Assembly: GCA_014529385.2 (NCBI GenBank)
Contig: CM043966.1
Span: 36,060,739 to 36,124,738, forward strand
Length of the DNA stretch: 64,000 bases
Reading direction: 5' to 3'
Source: Adiantum capillus-veneris
Taxonomy: Eukaryota; Streptophyta; Polypodiopsida; Polypodiales; Pteridaceae
Positions 1 to 11,022 of this stretch are shown one piece after another (position 1 is the stretch's first letter; each line of letters begins with the position of its first letter). The position numbers and the translations under genes are program-made. The notes under the pieces were generated by a model. That model saw nothing but the letters and a program-made list of their open reading frames with translations, was not told the DNA's origin and did no database searches.

Positions 1-782
1 CATGCATTGCAAAATACCCACTAAATTTTCGACTCAATGTGGCAATGTATAAAAAGAAATATGACTTTTGATTGCATTGTGGGGCCGTTTCTCAGTTATG
101 GTCCATTTCTAGAAACAAAAATTCTGTTACAGCCGCTAATAAAATTAATTGCTGCTACTTTTCGAAGTAAAGGGAGACCCTGGGCATTTTGATTTTTTTT
201 GGAAAGGACAACAAACAAAGATGAAAAGAGACAATGAAGCTTCGCCTAAAAACAGTGACAAGCTCCTATCAATACAAATTATCAAAATAAACAAGTCAAT
301 CCATCTCTAATGGCAAAAAATCTACCAACTCTAGCACATCAAGATCCAGCCGGCAGCACAAGAAAGCGCATTAGAGCAGCCCAAATCAAAAGGCCAGAGA
401 TATAACAGCTTATCTTGCAACCATCAATCGGCCACAGGATAAAACCAGTTCATATCTTCAGATTTTGAGAACAAGGAGCCAAAACAAACAGACAAAGAAA
501 CCAGGGACACTTATGTAATAACGCATAATGACTTGAGAGAGAGCGTCATTCAAAGGCATCAAGCAAAGATCATGAAAACACTATCTCTTGGCCAAATACT
601 TGGTGCAAACTTATAATGTGCACTCTCAGATAAGTGGATGAGGATCGGCTCTTACGTCCTTTTTCTGGCAGCACATCCTCACCCTCAGCATCCTCTCCTT
701 TGACACTGTATCCATGAAAACCAATATCAGAAACACATAAGCTACACAAGTTACAAACTTCATGATAGAAGGAAGGTTTAAC
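1..782. other. SWI3 downstream intron, no feature seen
   Basis: On the minus strand this lies just past the exon 3 donor, so it should be the next SWI3 intron. I looked for the conserved C-terminal coiled-coil exon of SWI3 proteins and did not find it, so the remaining exons are presumably beyond the left edge. No transposon signature was recognised. Confidence 0.5.
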
Positions 783-964
783 CTCATAGCCTGGGAAGCA
801 CTCAATGCACCAATGTCTTTGTAGCCTCCTTGAACAGCGTGCGCATTTGTGCTACTGTTTAGAGCTTGATAAACTACAGGGTCCTCTTCTGCAAGAGCTG
901 CCACAGCTGCTTGTGCTGCTGCAGCTGCCACACGTGGCCCAACCATGGCACACAAAAACGCTAC
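783..964 (-). CDS. SWI3: SWI3 exon 3 (SWI/SNF subunit, partial gene)
   Basis: Exon 3 continues the SWI3 protein from residue 395 with VAFLCAMVGPRVAAAAAQAA, the alanine-rich block that follows the SANT domain in plant SWI3 proteins. The acceptor is the TAG before position 964. It is chosen over a second AG three bases downstream because it restores the phase-0 frame left by exon 2. The donor is placed at 782/781 (ATGAG|GTTAAA), after residues ending in SASQAMR. The frame stays open beyond this point into a stretch that looks non-coding, so the 3' boundary is the least certain. No start codon is needed, because it is an internal exon. The gene continues off the window and the C-terminal dimerisation segment is not visible. 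Confidence 0.8.
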
Positions 965-1058
965 CTACCCACAAGCATGCAAGTTAGTAAAAGGTGAATT
1001 TAGTAATTTACAAAAATGTGACTCTTAATAGATGCTGATCCTAGCTGGTGCTGCTAAC

Positions 1059-2032
1059 CTGAGCAAGAATTGGATTGCTGGAATCAGCAAATGGCGATAA
1101 TCGATTCTTTTTATATGGTGGCTCATCAATAACTTCATCTGAACCAAAATTCTCAACAGCATTATCCCTATCCAAGGACGGGGTAGCAAAGTCATTTTCC
1201 TTGCGCTCATATCCACCAACCTGGCTTCCACTTTGAATTGCCTCACCACTGTCAATTGGATATGGGGAGACGCCAATATTGCTAGTTAACTGGTCTCCAA
1301 AAGGCAGCTTGATAAATCTCAATACACAATCAAGTCTTGACTTGGTGCCTACATGAGCTGCTACTCTGATCCAATCTTCACCAAACTTTCCAACAGCTTC
1401 AAGAAGACGGAGGACTTCTTCCATGGTCCAATTGCCTAGCCACTCATTAGCCATATTCTGAGAGTCACCAATGCCTTCCATTGATGAAGTAACAACAGAA
1501 GATGAATATGTATCCTTGTGCAAGGGAACTCTTGTTGCATGCGACATACTCACTGGCTGGTCAAGCATTCTTACAACTGGCTGCCCAGCTTGAGAGGAAC
1601 TCAATGCAGAGCCAGGTACAGCTTGTGGCAAGGCCTCTGACAATGTGGCAGTGTTACTCTCTGGTCTTGTTACAGCAATACTCTCTGCAAGCATTTCCTT
1701 TGGCTTATTGTTGGATGCAGAATGATTGCTTGGAATTTGTTCTCCACTAGTGATTGACTGCTGCTGCTTATTTTCTGAAGTAACATGGTAGTTGATTAAG
1801 CCCCAATACTCCAAGAAATTGTAAACCTTCCTCAAGAGATTTACATCACCAACAAGCATCTTTCTCACTTCTGTAAAAGTTAGAACCCTTCGCGGATTTT
1901 CTCTATATTTGTTAATAATGAATTCACGGTACTCCTTATACACTTTAGGGGTCTTTGATAAAGAGAGACCATCAAAAAATTCAGGTAAAGCACGTCGTTC
2001 AATTGTATGAATCTTGCCCCAAGAGAACCATC
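1059..2032 (-). CDS. SWI3: SWI3 exon 2: second half of SWIRM plus SANT domain
   Basis: This exon encodes residues 71-394 of a SWI3 core subunit of the SWI/SNF (BAF-type) ATP-dependent nucleosome remodeller, a nuclear complex. Residues 71-153 hold the rest of the SWIRM domain (WFSWGKIHTIERR, then LVGDVNLLRKVYNFLEYWGL), which binds DNA or histones and partner subunits. Residues 154-265 are a Ser/Gln-rich linker. Residues about 269-315 form a SANT/Myb-like domain (NWTMEEVLRLLEAVGKFGED). No RanBP2-type zinc finger lies between SWIRM and SANT, which argues for the SWI3A/B class rather than SWI3D. The acceptor is TTTCAG at 2034/2033 and the donor CAG|GTTAGC at 1059/1058. The exon is 974 bp, enters in phase 1 and leaves in phase 0. 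There is no stop or frameshift, so the gene looks functional. The SWI3A/B assignment is from memory of family features. Confidence 0.93.
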
Positions 2033-2741
2033 CTGAAATAACAGCCCAGTAAAAACTCGAACTGCAGAACTCTATCTCCACATTGGTAAAGTTTTAAGAT
2101 CATACCGCAGTACAGAACTTTGCAGAATAGCTTCTATACAAAGTTAACGAAATTCAAAGAGAACCAAATTTGACCTTTTCCAAAAAGTAAACACGCAAGA
2201 TACAATCTCACAATACCAGTGATACTGTATAAGCAGCTAGTAGACTCTATCTAACTAATGTGGCTCTGCTTTGCAATAGTTTGCATAAAGTGAATGAGAC
2301 ATGGGCATCTATTGCTTCAAGCCATGGTTCCACCTAATGAAATAACAGTTCAGAGAGACTACCTTGTGCAAACTTGCAACATACTGATGAAGATCCTATC
2401 TTAACTTATCCCATGACTATGGCCCACTGGCAATGAGGGAACTGCAAAATCCTAAGATTTAAAAGTCATACTTCAAGAATTCCAGCAACAATTTCCAGCA
2501 TTTTGTTCGTTCATTGATCCCAACAAATTTATAAAAAGAAAGTTATCTCAAGATTGCCACATGCATAGTTTAAGTATTTCTTACAGTATTGCACAAAAGA
2601 AATTTGAGGGCTATTGTTCTACCTCTCTGGCTGGAGATTTATATCATATATTTGCAATGAGGCCGACAGACCCTCCTATAATTAAGTAGCTTCACTGGCC
2701 ACCATTAACATTGTGCATATGCCATACCCGGACACTAAGAC

Positions 2742-2830
2742 ATGTCTAGAGCTTCCAAAAACCAGGCTATTTGCCACAAGTGTAGTGAACCAGGTCACAT
2801 TCAGAGGAACTTTCCGAAAAAGTCTGTTTT
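2742..2830 (+). pseudogene. Gag zinc-knuckle relic
   Basis: The plus strand encodes CHKCSEPGHIQRNFPKK. This matches the retroviral CCHC knuckle C-X2-C-X4-H-X4-C except that the last cysteine is asparagine. No LTR or neighbouring Gag sequence is visible, so it is an old retrotransposon fragment in the intron. Confidence 0.5.
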
Positions 2831-3134
2831 GGCTGGAGTCGCATCCCACAAAGATTTCAGTGAGACAATGACTCTTGTATTGCCGCATTTACACACACTC
2901 CATCGCCATGCTACTTCACCTGATGGCATGATAGAAACTCAGAGGGAGTAGAGAGGTGATGCCAGAGATGCGTGTGGACTGCAATGAGAACTTGTTCTGG
3001 AACGGGCTCCTGAATGGGTTCTTGCTCAATGATCACCAAAACACATGATGCACTAGTGCATCATTCAGAGTAATGATAGGAGCACTCTAAACGTGACTAT
3101 CTGTAGGGCCACCAAGAACGGTACTTCTGATGCA

Positions 3135-3254
3135 TCACATCGGATGGGTGACATTGAGCATCAAGAGGAAGTATAATCTGTCTATGATAGTCCAGATTGC
3201 ATCATTTCCATTTGGAGTTCGTGGAAAATTCATTATAAAATCCATGGCTATACT
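3135..3254 (-). pseudogene. Gypsy integrase fragment
   Basis: The minus frame reads SIAMDFIMNFPRTPNGNDAI then WTIIDRL, the first catalytic-aspartate block of Ty3/Gypsy integrase cores. It then decays into unrelated residues. Only about 40 codons remain and no LTR is attached. Just to its right (about 3260-3311) a roughly 26-bp unit containing GTCACGAGGAC is duplicated. Confidence 0.6.
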
Positions 3255-3479
3255 TTTTGTCACGAGGACATGGCAACTGTTAACTATGTCACGAGGACGT
3301 GGCAACTGCTCTCTGCTAACGTTGAGAAATTTCCAAATTCTCCTCTGCATTGCTTTTTCCCATGCACTACAGCATTGCTGCCCTCTTTGTCGTTGCACAA
3401 GATGATTCTCCTACTTGCATTAAAATTCTAATGCTTTCTGTGTCAAAGCTTCTTGCATTAAAGATTTCCCAGCGTTGTA

Positions 3480-3905
3480 TATTCTTTTGTTTGCAGGCTT
3501 GCGTTAAAATGTTTTAACGCTATTTAAAGTGCAAAGCATAGCTTTATTGCAAGCATCAATGCTATGATGCACCAAACTCTGCAAGGTTCCAAGCTTTGAA
3601 GTTTACTGTGTAGCGCTCGTAGAACTTTCAAATTGCACAAAGCAATTTCTTGTTGTGAGCTAAGCTTCGAGACTTAGCTTCTTCGGAAGCACATTTCTAG
3701 CACTGCAAATTCTTTTGCTTGCAGCCTTGCGTAAAAGTGTTTTAACGCTATTTGAAGTGCAAAGCATTGCTTTGTTGCAAGCATCAATGCTATGATGCAC
3801 CAAGCGCTGCAAAGTTCCAAGCTTTAAAGATTACTGTGCAGGGCTCATAAAACTTCCAAATTGCATAAAGTAATTTTCTCTTGTGAGCTAAGCTTCAAGC
3901 CTTAC
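3480..3905. repeat. Two-copy tandem repeat, period about 229 bp
   Basis: The unit starts ATTCTTTTG(T/C)TTGCAG at 3480 and again at 3709. Both copies carry GTTTTAACGCTATTT, AAGCATCAATGCTATGATGC and TTGTGAGCTAAGCTTC in the same order. Copies differ at many positions, so the duplication is not recent. Function unknown. Confidence 0.75.
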
Positions 3906-4031
3906 AAAGAAGCTCATGCACACGCGAAGCCGATGACACCGCTCCCCTGGATCTTTGATACCGCGGTTGAAGAGTGCGTGGGCGCGGATGCATGCATGCG
4001 TATGTGCTTGTGCGATGAGGACGAAGATGAG

Positions 4032-4460
4032 TGTGAGGATTAGTGGTGCTAATCCTATAATTAAAACTTAAAACTTCATACTTAAGATCAAACTGAGACT
4101 CAAGTGACTGAATGTGTGTTTGATTGATTGGATGAATGCATAAAAACCGAGTAAATAGGCTCCTTATATAGGAGACGAAGAGGCACAAATGAAAAGACAT
4201 GTCTCATGGTGAAGAAACATGACTTTAGACGTAAAGACACATCCTTTCGGCGAAGAGCTGCAACCATTGGACAAAAAGCCGCAACCGTAGAGCGAAGGGG
4301 TGTGACCAGTCGTCGAAGGAGTGTGGCTTTTGGCGAATAGGCATGTCTCTTGAGCGAAGGGTCATGACAAACCAAGCATAGGGGTCCTCCTTGGCATGGC
4401 ACTTTGCATATCTGCAACTAGGAGTAGATGTAATACTATAACATAGTCACAATCGTAACA
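4032..4460 (-). repeat. Gypsy-1 3' LTR
   Basis: Plus-strand reading starts TGTGAGGATTAGTGG and ends CACAATCGTAACA. It aligns along its length with 33339-33771, with scattered substitutions and small indels. The neighbouring 4461-4480 is the polypurine tract in reverse complement (TTCCCTCCCATCT). Confidence 0.85.
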
Positions 4461-4690
4461 TTCCCTCCCATCTAAAATGAGAATCTCGTTTAAGGATGAC
4501 TTCTGATGTTGATAGAACTCTGGAAAAGCATTGAATCTCCGAAAATCTTCAGTCTTTGAGTTATCTGGAACCTTGGTTTTGAACCTTTGCTTCTTGCGAA
4601 ACCTTTTTGCTTTAACTACTAAATCCCATGTCATTGCATCGTTCAAAGACTTTTTAGAGGAATTTGGTATATTCAGGTTGACTACAACAA
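4461..4690 (-). other. Gypsy-1 interior, 3' remnant
   Basis: This is the rest of the Gypsy-1 interior between its 3' LTR and the Copia-1 insertion site. It is open on the minus strand (basic patch KRFRKKQRFKTK, then EFYQHQKSSLNEI) but matches no domain I know. It continues from 31796-31936 once Copia-1 is removed. Confidence 0.6.
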
Positions 4691-4915
4691 TGTTGGAATT
4701 AGGGTTGCAAAAAAAAACACACAGCTTGGAGAAGACGAAGGAAGCTCAAGGCACACAACATAGTGTATAACTTAGTGTGCAATGGAAAGATAGATAGCCC
4801 TAGAGTGATGGGCTTATATACAATGCATGGGAAAAAAACCTCCTAAAGAGGGAAAAAATGCCCCGATGGTCCTAAGTGTGTTCACACACATCACTACCAC
4901 ATGTATATGGTAACA
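4691..4915 (-). repeat. Copia-1 3' LTR
   Basis: Starts TGTTGGAATTAGGGTTGC and ends ATATGGTAACA. Nearly the same sequence occurs at 31564-31795, 52526-52752 and 57438-57664, and a diverged copy at 43102-43328. Confidence 0.92.
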
Positions 4916-4951
4916 AATCCCCCCTGGACATGAGTAAAGGGAAGTGCCATG

Positions 4952-5314
4952 CATAGTTACCGGGGAACGCGTTCCGTAGGCCCTGGAACGTCGGAACGCC
5001 GTTCTGCCAAGCCGGAACGTCTCGGAACGTTTTGCCGTTCCGGGTGACCACCTAATACCGGAACGGCCAACTCTCAAAAATGGGGAGAAATAGGCAATTT
5101 TTTGCAAATTTGTAGTGAACATTAGGTGTCTTTTAAAGTGTGCAAGGACTCAAAAAATAAAATGCAGCCCCTCACACCCATTCCCTTCTCAAGCATTATT
5201 TGGGTATTTTTTATGCCTCCCATTCCGCGCCGTTCCCGTTTCAGACCCCTAGCCGTTTCGCCATTCTGCGGGGGTCCCCATCGCCATTCCCGTTCCGCGT
5301 TTCGGGTAACTCTG
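4952..5314. mobile_element. hAT-like MITE in the Copia-1 3' region
   Basis: Copia-2 lacks this 363-bp segment at the equivalent site. It is flanked by an 8-bp duplication, GTGCCATG, at 4944-4951 and 5315-5322. Its ends are imperfect inverted repeats: CATAGTTACCGGGGAACGCG at the left and, in reverse complement, CAGAGTTACCCGAAACGCG at the right. GGAACG/CGTTCC motifs recur many times near both ends, as expected for subterminal transposase-binding sites. It has no coding capacity. The 8-bp duplication and the CA ends point to a hAT-type MITE. Confidence 0.85.
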
Positions 5315-5322
5315 GTGCCATG

Positions 5323-7334
5323 CCCTAAGGACGTGATCAGTCCACAAAGGGAGTAAGCCCAAAGCTTTGCAGAAAGCTTCGAACTTCTCACGAGACAATG
5401 CCTTTGTGAAAAGATCTCAAGGTTGTACTGTGTTGGCACATAAGCCAAGCTGACCTCTCCTGCTGAGAGCCTCTCCTTGACATAGTGGTAATGCACCTCT
5501 GTGCTTTGTGCGAGCATGAAAAACTGCGTTCCTCGCAACTGCTAATGCGATCTGATTGTCAGTGTAGATAGTGTTGGCAGTGTCCTGTCCAACACCCAAA
5601 TCAGCCATAAGACGTCTGAGCCATACACACACAACCGTAGCTGTGAAGCCTGCCCTGTACTTAGCCTCACAACTCGAAGTGGCCACAGTAGGTTGCTTCT
5701 TGCTCAACCATGATATACATGAACTGCCAAGTATGAAACAAAAACCACTTGTGGACACTCGCGTGTCAAAACAACCAACCCAATCTGAGTCTAAAAAAGC
5801 ATGCAAGTCTAGCAGCAATGATCCCCCCTTGGGATAAAACAAGCCAAGATGTAAAGTGCTACTCAAGTAGCGGAAAATCCTCTTGACAGCCTGCCAATGC
5901 TTAGACCCTGGGCTATGCATAAATCTGTTGACTTGTGAGACTGCAAACTGAATATCCCGCCTCGTGTTGCATACATAAATGAGGCAGCCAACAGCAATTT
6001 GGTAAAGAGTGACATCAACAGGATAACTAATACCATGTAGACTCAACTTCAAACCTGTTTCCATGGGAGTGGCAATAGGTTTGCAATCCTCAAGTCCAAA
6101 CTTACATAGCAATCAAGGTCTCTATGTAATTCTTCTAACAAAAGGCAATACCACCATCACACTGGTTAAACTGTATGCCCAAGTAATGATGCAACAGCCC
6201 CAAATCTTTCATCTTGAAAGTAGCATTCAAATCAACCTTAAAATCAACAATATGTGCCTCATTGGGACCAGTGATCAACAAATCATCCACATAAAGAACA
6301 ACAATGAGAAGTACATCGCCCTCACGCTTGACATACAATGTGCTTTCTGCTGGGCTGTTACGAAAGCCTCGTTTGACCAAATGAGTGTCAGCTTTCTCAT
6401 ACCAAGCACAAGGAGATTGCCTCAACCCATACAAAGCCTTCTTATATCTGCACACTTTGTCCTCTTGTCCTTTCTTGACAAAACCGCGAGGCTGTGTTAC
6501 AGACTTCCTCAAAAATGTCACCGTTCAAGAAAGCAGTGACAATATCGGATTGATGTATATCCCAACCAAAATGAGCTGCCAATGCACATAGAAAACGAAC
6601 AGTAGTCATACGACAAGTGGGAGTAAAAGTTTCTTCATAATTTATACCTTTTTGTTGCGCATAGCCTTTTGCAACAAGTCGAGCCTTATGGTGATTAGCC
6701 TCACCATCGGGCTTGCGTTTCAACTTGTAAACCCACTTTGTACCAATGGCCTTTTTGCCAGGATGCAAATCACATAAAGTCCATGTGTCATTTTCTATAA
6801 GTGCATCATATTTTAATTGCATGGCAGCCATCCAATTTTATGAATTCTGTGCTTCATCGAAAGATAGAGGTTTCTCAACATCATGTAAGCTAGACACAGC
6901 CAAAGCATAACAATCTGATGCATAAGAGGTATAGCGAGAACCTGAACGAGTACGACTAGACAAAGGTGCATCCAATTTACTGTCACGCAAAGTGTGCACC
7001 GGCCATTTTGGCATACCTCTAGCCTGCTTATTTTCAGCCCTTTCCTCATCAAGCACATCATGTACATCTGCATCAGTATAGGCTGATCTGTAACATTTTT
7101 AGAAACCCCCATAGGTTGTACATTTGCCTCATTGGAATTACTTCCACCACTGAAAAGAGGCAACAAAGTGTCATAAATGACCTGAGAGCTTACATTATTG
7201 TCTCTAGTACATGACAACAAAGGCTGAACAGAATCTTCCACAAACACAACATTACGTGAGACCAAAATACGCTTTGTTTGCGGATGGTACAACCTGTAAC
7301 CTTTGCTTTCAGCACTTAACCAACAAAAATACAT
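5323..7334 (-). pseudogene. Copia-1 reverse transcriptase and RNase H, broken
   Basis: Several overlapping minus-strand frames together cover a Copia polymerase. From right to left: the post-integrase linker (SKGYRLYHPQTKRILVSRNV), the RT start (DALIENDTWTLCDL, GTKWVYKLKRKPDG), the catalytic block with intact YVDD (VVLYVDDLLITGPN at about 6270-6310), then RNase H (DSDWVGCFDTRVSTSGFC, ATSSCEAKYRA, HARTKH). Frames change at about 6100-6140, 6440-6520 and 6830, so no full protein can be made. The end of RNase H is separated from the 3' LTR by the MITE. Confidence 0.88.
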
Positions 7335-7562
7335 TTAACAGCCTTATCATCCAATTTTCTACGCTACACTTGTGGCACTAAACCATAAGCCAAACAACCA
7401 AAAACACGCATGTGCTCAATAGATGGCTTTCTATCATGCCATGCTTCATATGGAGTCATAGATTGCAATGCTTTCGTAGGACACCTGTTGAGTATATAAG
7501 AGGCACACATGACAGCCTCAAGCCAAAACGAATGTGGTAAAGCTTGACTCTTGACTATACAT

Positions 7563-8783
7563 TGTAAGGTGCAACGGAAGTGAATGTTGAACTTTGCTCA
7601 AGATGAGTGCTCCGAACTGTGCTCAAGGGTTCCTTTTACTTACGGAAGGGAGAGCCTTCCGTTCCTTTAATGAGAGAGTGCAAGTGGTCACAAACAAAGT
7701 GGATAAACACTGTGAATGAAGGTACTGAGACTGAGAGATAGAGAGAGAAGAATACAACACCAGAATGTTGTCAAACCCTCCTCCGAAGGCCCGTCTCTCT
7801 ATGGCGAGAGCAGTCTACTTATGATTGCACAAATCTCTACAATGCTTGGACTTGCCGATGATGTCGACGAAGATGAGGACGACAACGAGACGGGCTGAAA
7901 TCTGAGAATGCTAAGGGCTGAAATCTGCAAATCTTTATTTGCTGAATTCTGACTTTATGTCCATGATGACAGCGATGGCGACAATGCAATGACGACGCGC
8001 TGAAAACGTAGATGCTGAAATCTGCGTTTTCCGGGCTGAATCTGCAAACTGCGCTGTATCTGACTATGCGGCGAGGATCTGCTACAGGAAGGTGAGATCT
8101 GCGAGGTTTGGGACTTCTACTGCAATGTCTTACTAATGAAAACTGAAAACGCTGATGCTTCTGGATGCCTTGTCGCGAATAATCTACAAAACGCTGGTTG
8201 GTCTTGCTGATCCAAAAACGCTAGGCTGAATTCTGTCTTCTGTTGCTACCAGTTGTCTTGCAATGCAAAACGCTAGGCTGATCGGTTGTTCTACTGTCAC
8301 CGAGAATCTGCAAGTGCAAAAACGCCAAGGCTGGTCTGTGGACGCAAAAACGCTAGGGTCTCTTGCTGATGCAGAAAACGCTAGGCCTGCTGGGGGTCCT
8401 GCTGAGAAGGTGCCTGTTGATCTGAGTTCCTGTTGCCTCTTCTGTCCAAAAGTGCTAGCGCTAGGTTTTTTTATATACTTGCTCTGCTAATTTGCCCTAC
8501 CCAGTTCCCAACAAAAGTCACTTAAAAATAATAAGTGAAAAATGTCAAAAATAGGGAAAATAGGTCTATGTACTGTTAAAATGCTCTTGATGGGTTCTGA
8601 CTGAAATCTGATGGTCATGTTGTGTGCAACCAGAGGATATGCATCTACTCTAAGTGTTTGGACATGCTCGGTTTGCGAACAGACTCACAAAAGTGCCAGA
8701 ACACTTCCTAAGTTAACTGAATTGAACCCATGTCATGAAGTAGCTTGTCCACGTACACATAGGGTTAGATGTGTCACGTGACA
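7563..8783. mobile_element. Solo LTR, 1221 bp, inside Copia-1 integrase
   Basis: The block starts TGTAAGGTGC and ends CACGTGACA and is flanked by TACAT at 7558-7562 and 8784-8788. It interrupts the Copia-1 integrase at a point continuous in Copia-2. No primer site, polypurine tract or coding is found inside, so it is best read as a solo LTR left by LTR-LTR recombination. It contains short repeated phrases, GCTGAAATCTG and AAAACGCTAGG, between about 7890 and 8470. Its family has no other member in the window. Confidence 0.85.
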
Positions 8784-9300
8784 TACATCTTGCCATTTTC
8801 GTAAGAAACTTGTTTTTCTCTCAACAACACCATTTTGTTGAGGCGTATACGGCACTGTACATTGAATTTTATCCCCCCTCGATCGGAACGGAGGGTGCCC
8901 ATAGTACATTTTGAGACATTTTCAGCCGTAGCAAGAAATTGCTTGAAGCACATGAACACTTCGGACTTAGCTTTCAACGGATATACCCATGCATGCCTTG
9001 AGTAGTCATCAATGAAAGTCACGAAGCACAAGTAATATCCCAAGAACGGAGTTTGTATAGGCCCATAAACATCACTATGCACAAGTTGCAATCTGCATGT
9101 GGCACGAACTGACCCATCCTTTGAAAACTTCGCACGCTCCATTTTACCCAAAATACAACCTTCACAAACATGTTTGACAGGTGCTCCAAGAGGCGGCAAA
9201 GAAGCAACCATATCAGATTTCTACAAATGCAGTAAACTGGCAAAATTCAAATGCCCAAAACATGCATGCCACAGTTTTGCATCTGAAACAGTCCTTGAAT
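8784..9300 (-). pseudogene. Copia-1 integrase, N-terminal and core part
   Basis: Minus-strand frames carry the GAG-pre-integrase region (APVKHVCEGCILGKMERAKF), then the core: VHSDVYGPIQTPFLGYY with the first catalytic Asp, FIDDYSRHAWVYPLKAKSEV, and LRSDRGG with the second Asp. The third catalytic residue region (NGV-ERK in Copia-2) is damaged by a deletion near 8865-8880. The last part of the integrase resumes at 7335-7562, left of the solo LTR. Confidence 0.85.
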
Positions 9301-10622
9301 CTACAACTGCATTTGCAGAAAAATTTGTTCACACTTGTCATACAAAGTGAGCTTATACAGCCCACGGCACAAAAGGCCAGATGCAACAATTTGATCACCA
9401 AAACTGAGATCATTAACTGTACGTCTGTCATCCGCAAATTTGACTACAAGTCCAAGTCTAGCAAGTGCATATACAGGCAAAAGATTCTTCTTGATCCCAG
9501 GTACATAAAGTGCATCAACAAGTATGAAAGAACAGCCATTTGCAGCAGTAAGCACAATCTTTTCAACTCCCTGAACAGGATAAGAGGCATTGTTGGCACA
9601 AGTGATTGAATTCCTATGAGGGATAGACTCGAGAGAGGTGAACAATTCACGATGTGAGGTAATGTGCTTTGTAGCACCACTGTCGAAATACCACACATGT
9701 GAATCTGCAGCAACTGACATGCATGCATCATGGACAGCAGGATTGTAAATGCACTCTGCACTAAAAGCCCATTCTGCATCAACATCAACATCACAATCCC
9801 CTTTCACAGAAGACTCAACAATGGCTGCATTTGTAGTGGAACCAGCATTTGCAGTGGAACCACCCTCTTTCTTCTTAGTCTCTTTGGCCTTCAACTTAGG
9901 ACACTGCTTGATCAAGTGATCATTAGCTTTACAATAATGGCAAGGCATCTTCTTTTTGCCCTTATCATTAGAATTTCCAGACGAATTGCTGCCAGCAGAA
10001 GCATTAGGAACAGGTGATTTTCCACTCGTAGAAGAACCATAAGAAGTGGCTGCATTATTACTACCCTTTCTTTGAGAAGCAATAAAAGCATGTTCAACTG
10101 CACGCTATCTAGTCCTGTTTTTTCTGGGAAGCGACTCTTGCAACAGCAATGTGCAGTATGCATCAAACTTGACAACTTCCACTCGCAGAAGAACCATAAA
10201 AAGTGGTTGCATTGCTGTTACCACCCTTTCTTTGAGAAGCAATAAAAGCCTGTTCAACTACACGTTGTCTAGTCCTGTTTTTTCTGGAAAGCGACTCTTG
10301 CAACAGCAATGTGCACAATGCATCAAACTTGACAACTTCAGGATTTCCTTGGGTCATAAGTCTCCAAGTACTAGCAAAAGTCTGGTAAGAATCTGGTAAG
10401 GCATCGAGAATAGTCTGCACAAGGAAACTGTCTGAAATGACTTCATCTACAAAAATAAGTTGCTCATTGATATCCTTGATACTAGCAAGGAAAGTGTCCA
10501 TATCATCTTCCTCGTGCATAATCTTCGACTCCAGCTCTTTAGGCAGCAAAGCAATTTTTGCCTCATTGCAGCTTGCATAAAGGCCAGCCAGAATATCCCA
10601 GACCTGTTTTGCAAATTTCGTT
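9301..10622 (-). pseudogene. Copia-1 Gag 3' part, zinc knuckle and protease
   Basis: Read right to left, this holds Gag (VWDILAGLYASCNEAKIALL, SYQTFASTWRLMTQGNPEVV), a CCHC knuckle CHYCKANDHLIKQC at about 9900-9945, and the aspartic protease with active site DSGATKHIT (about 9660-9690). A 157-bp tandem duplication inside it (10022-10335) disrupts the frame between Gag and the knuckle. The Gag start is 20 kb away at 31363 because the hAT element landed in this gene. Confidence 0.87.
10022..10335. repeat. 157-bp tandem duplication in Copia-1 gag
   Basis: The unit starting CCACTCG(T/C)AGAAGAACCATAA at 10022 repeats from 10179. Copia-2 has a single copy at about 56345-56500. The two units differ by several substitutions and a 3-bp indel, so the duplication predates at least part of the decay of this copy. 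Confidence 0.8.
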
Positions 10623-10639
10623 GAACAAATCAAGGTTGT

Positions 10640-10720
10640 TTGCGTACGTACGTACGAACTCATTCCGTACGGTACGGTACGTCCGTACGGTATCCGTACA
10701 TATCGTACGATTCTGTACGT
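10640..10720. repeat. hAT left subterminal GTACG array
   Basis: CGTACG, GTACGG and similar short motifs recur about ten times in 80 bp directly inside the left terminal repeat. A matching array lies near the right end. Such subterminal repeats are usual binding sites for hAT transposases; that role is inferred here. Confidence 0.7.
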
Positions 10721-11022
10721 GCCCAGTTAAAAAAAAAAAATCGCCGACGGTGGTTGGGCGAGGCCTTTAATAAGTCCACCTATCCTATACTGGTTATTAT
10801 CACAACAAAGTACCAGAGAGTAGAACAGTCTCTACACAGTGTCTACACAGAGACCAAGGAAGGATTTGCCGCCACCGATAAGGTTCTTTCTCCCTCCCTC
10901 CCTCCCTCCCTCCCTTTGTGTTTTGAGTCTGCAAGGAGGCACTCTAGAGTCCTGACCTCGCGAAAGATTGTAAGTTTTGTATTCAACTTTGAAGTGTGCG
11001 TTAATTGTGTTGCAGAGTTATC

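Noticed and set aside
2033-2081. Open frame running from exon 2 into MEIEFCSSSFYWAVIS
   Set aside because: These residues are intron read-through. A TTTCAG acceptor at 2034/2033 and the exact join with exon 1 give the conserved SWIRM sequence.
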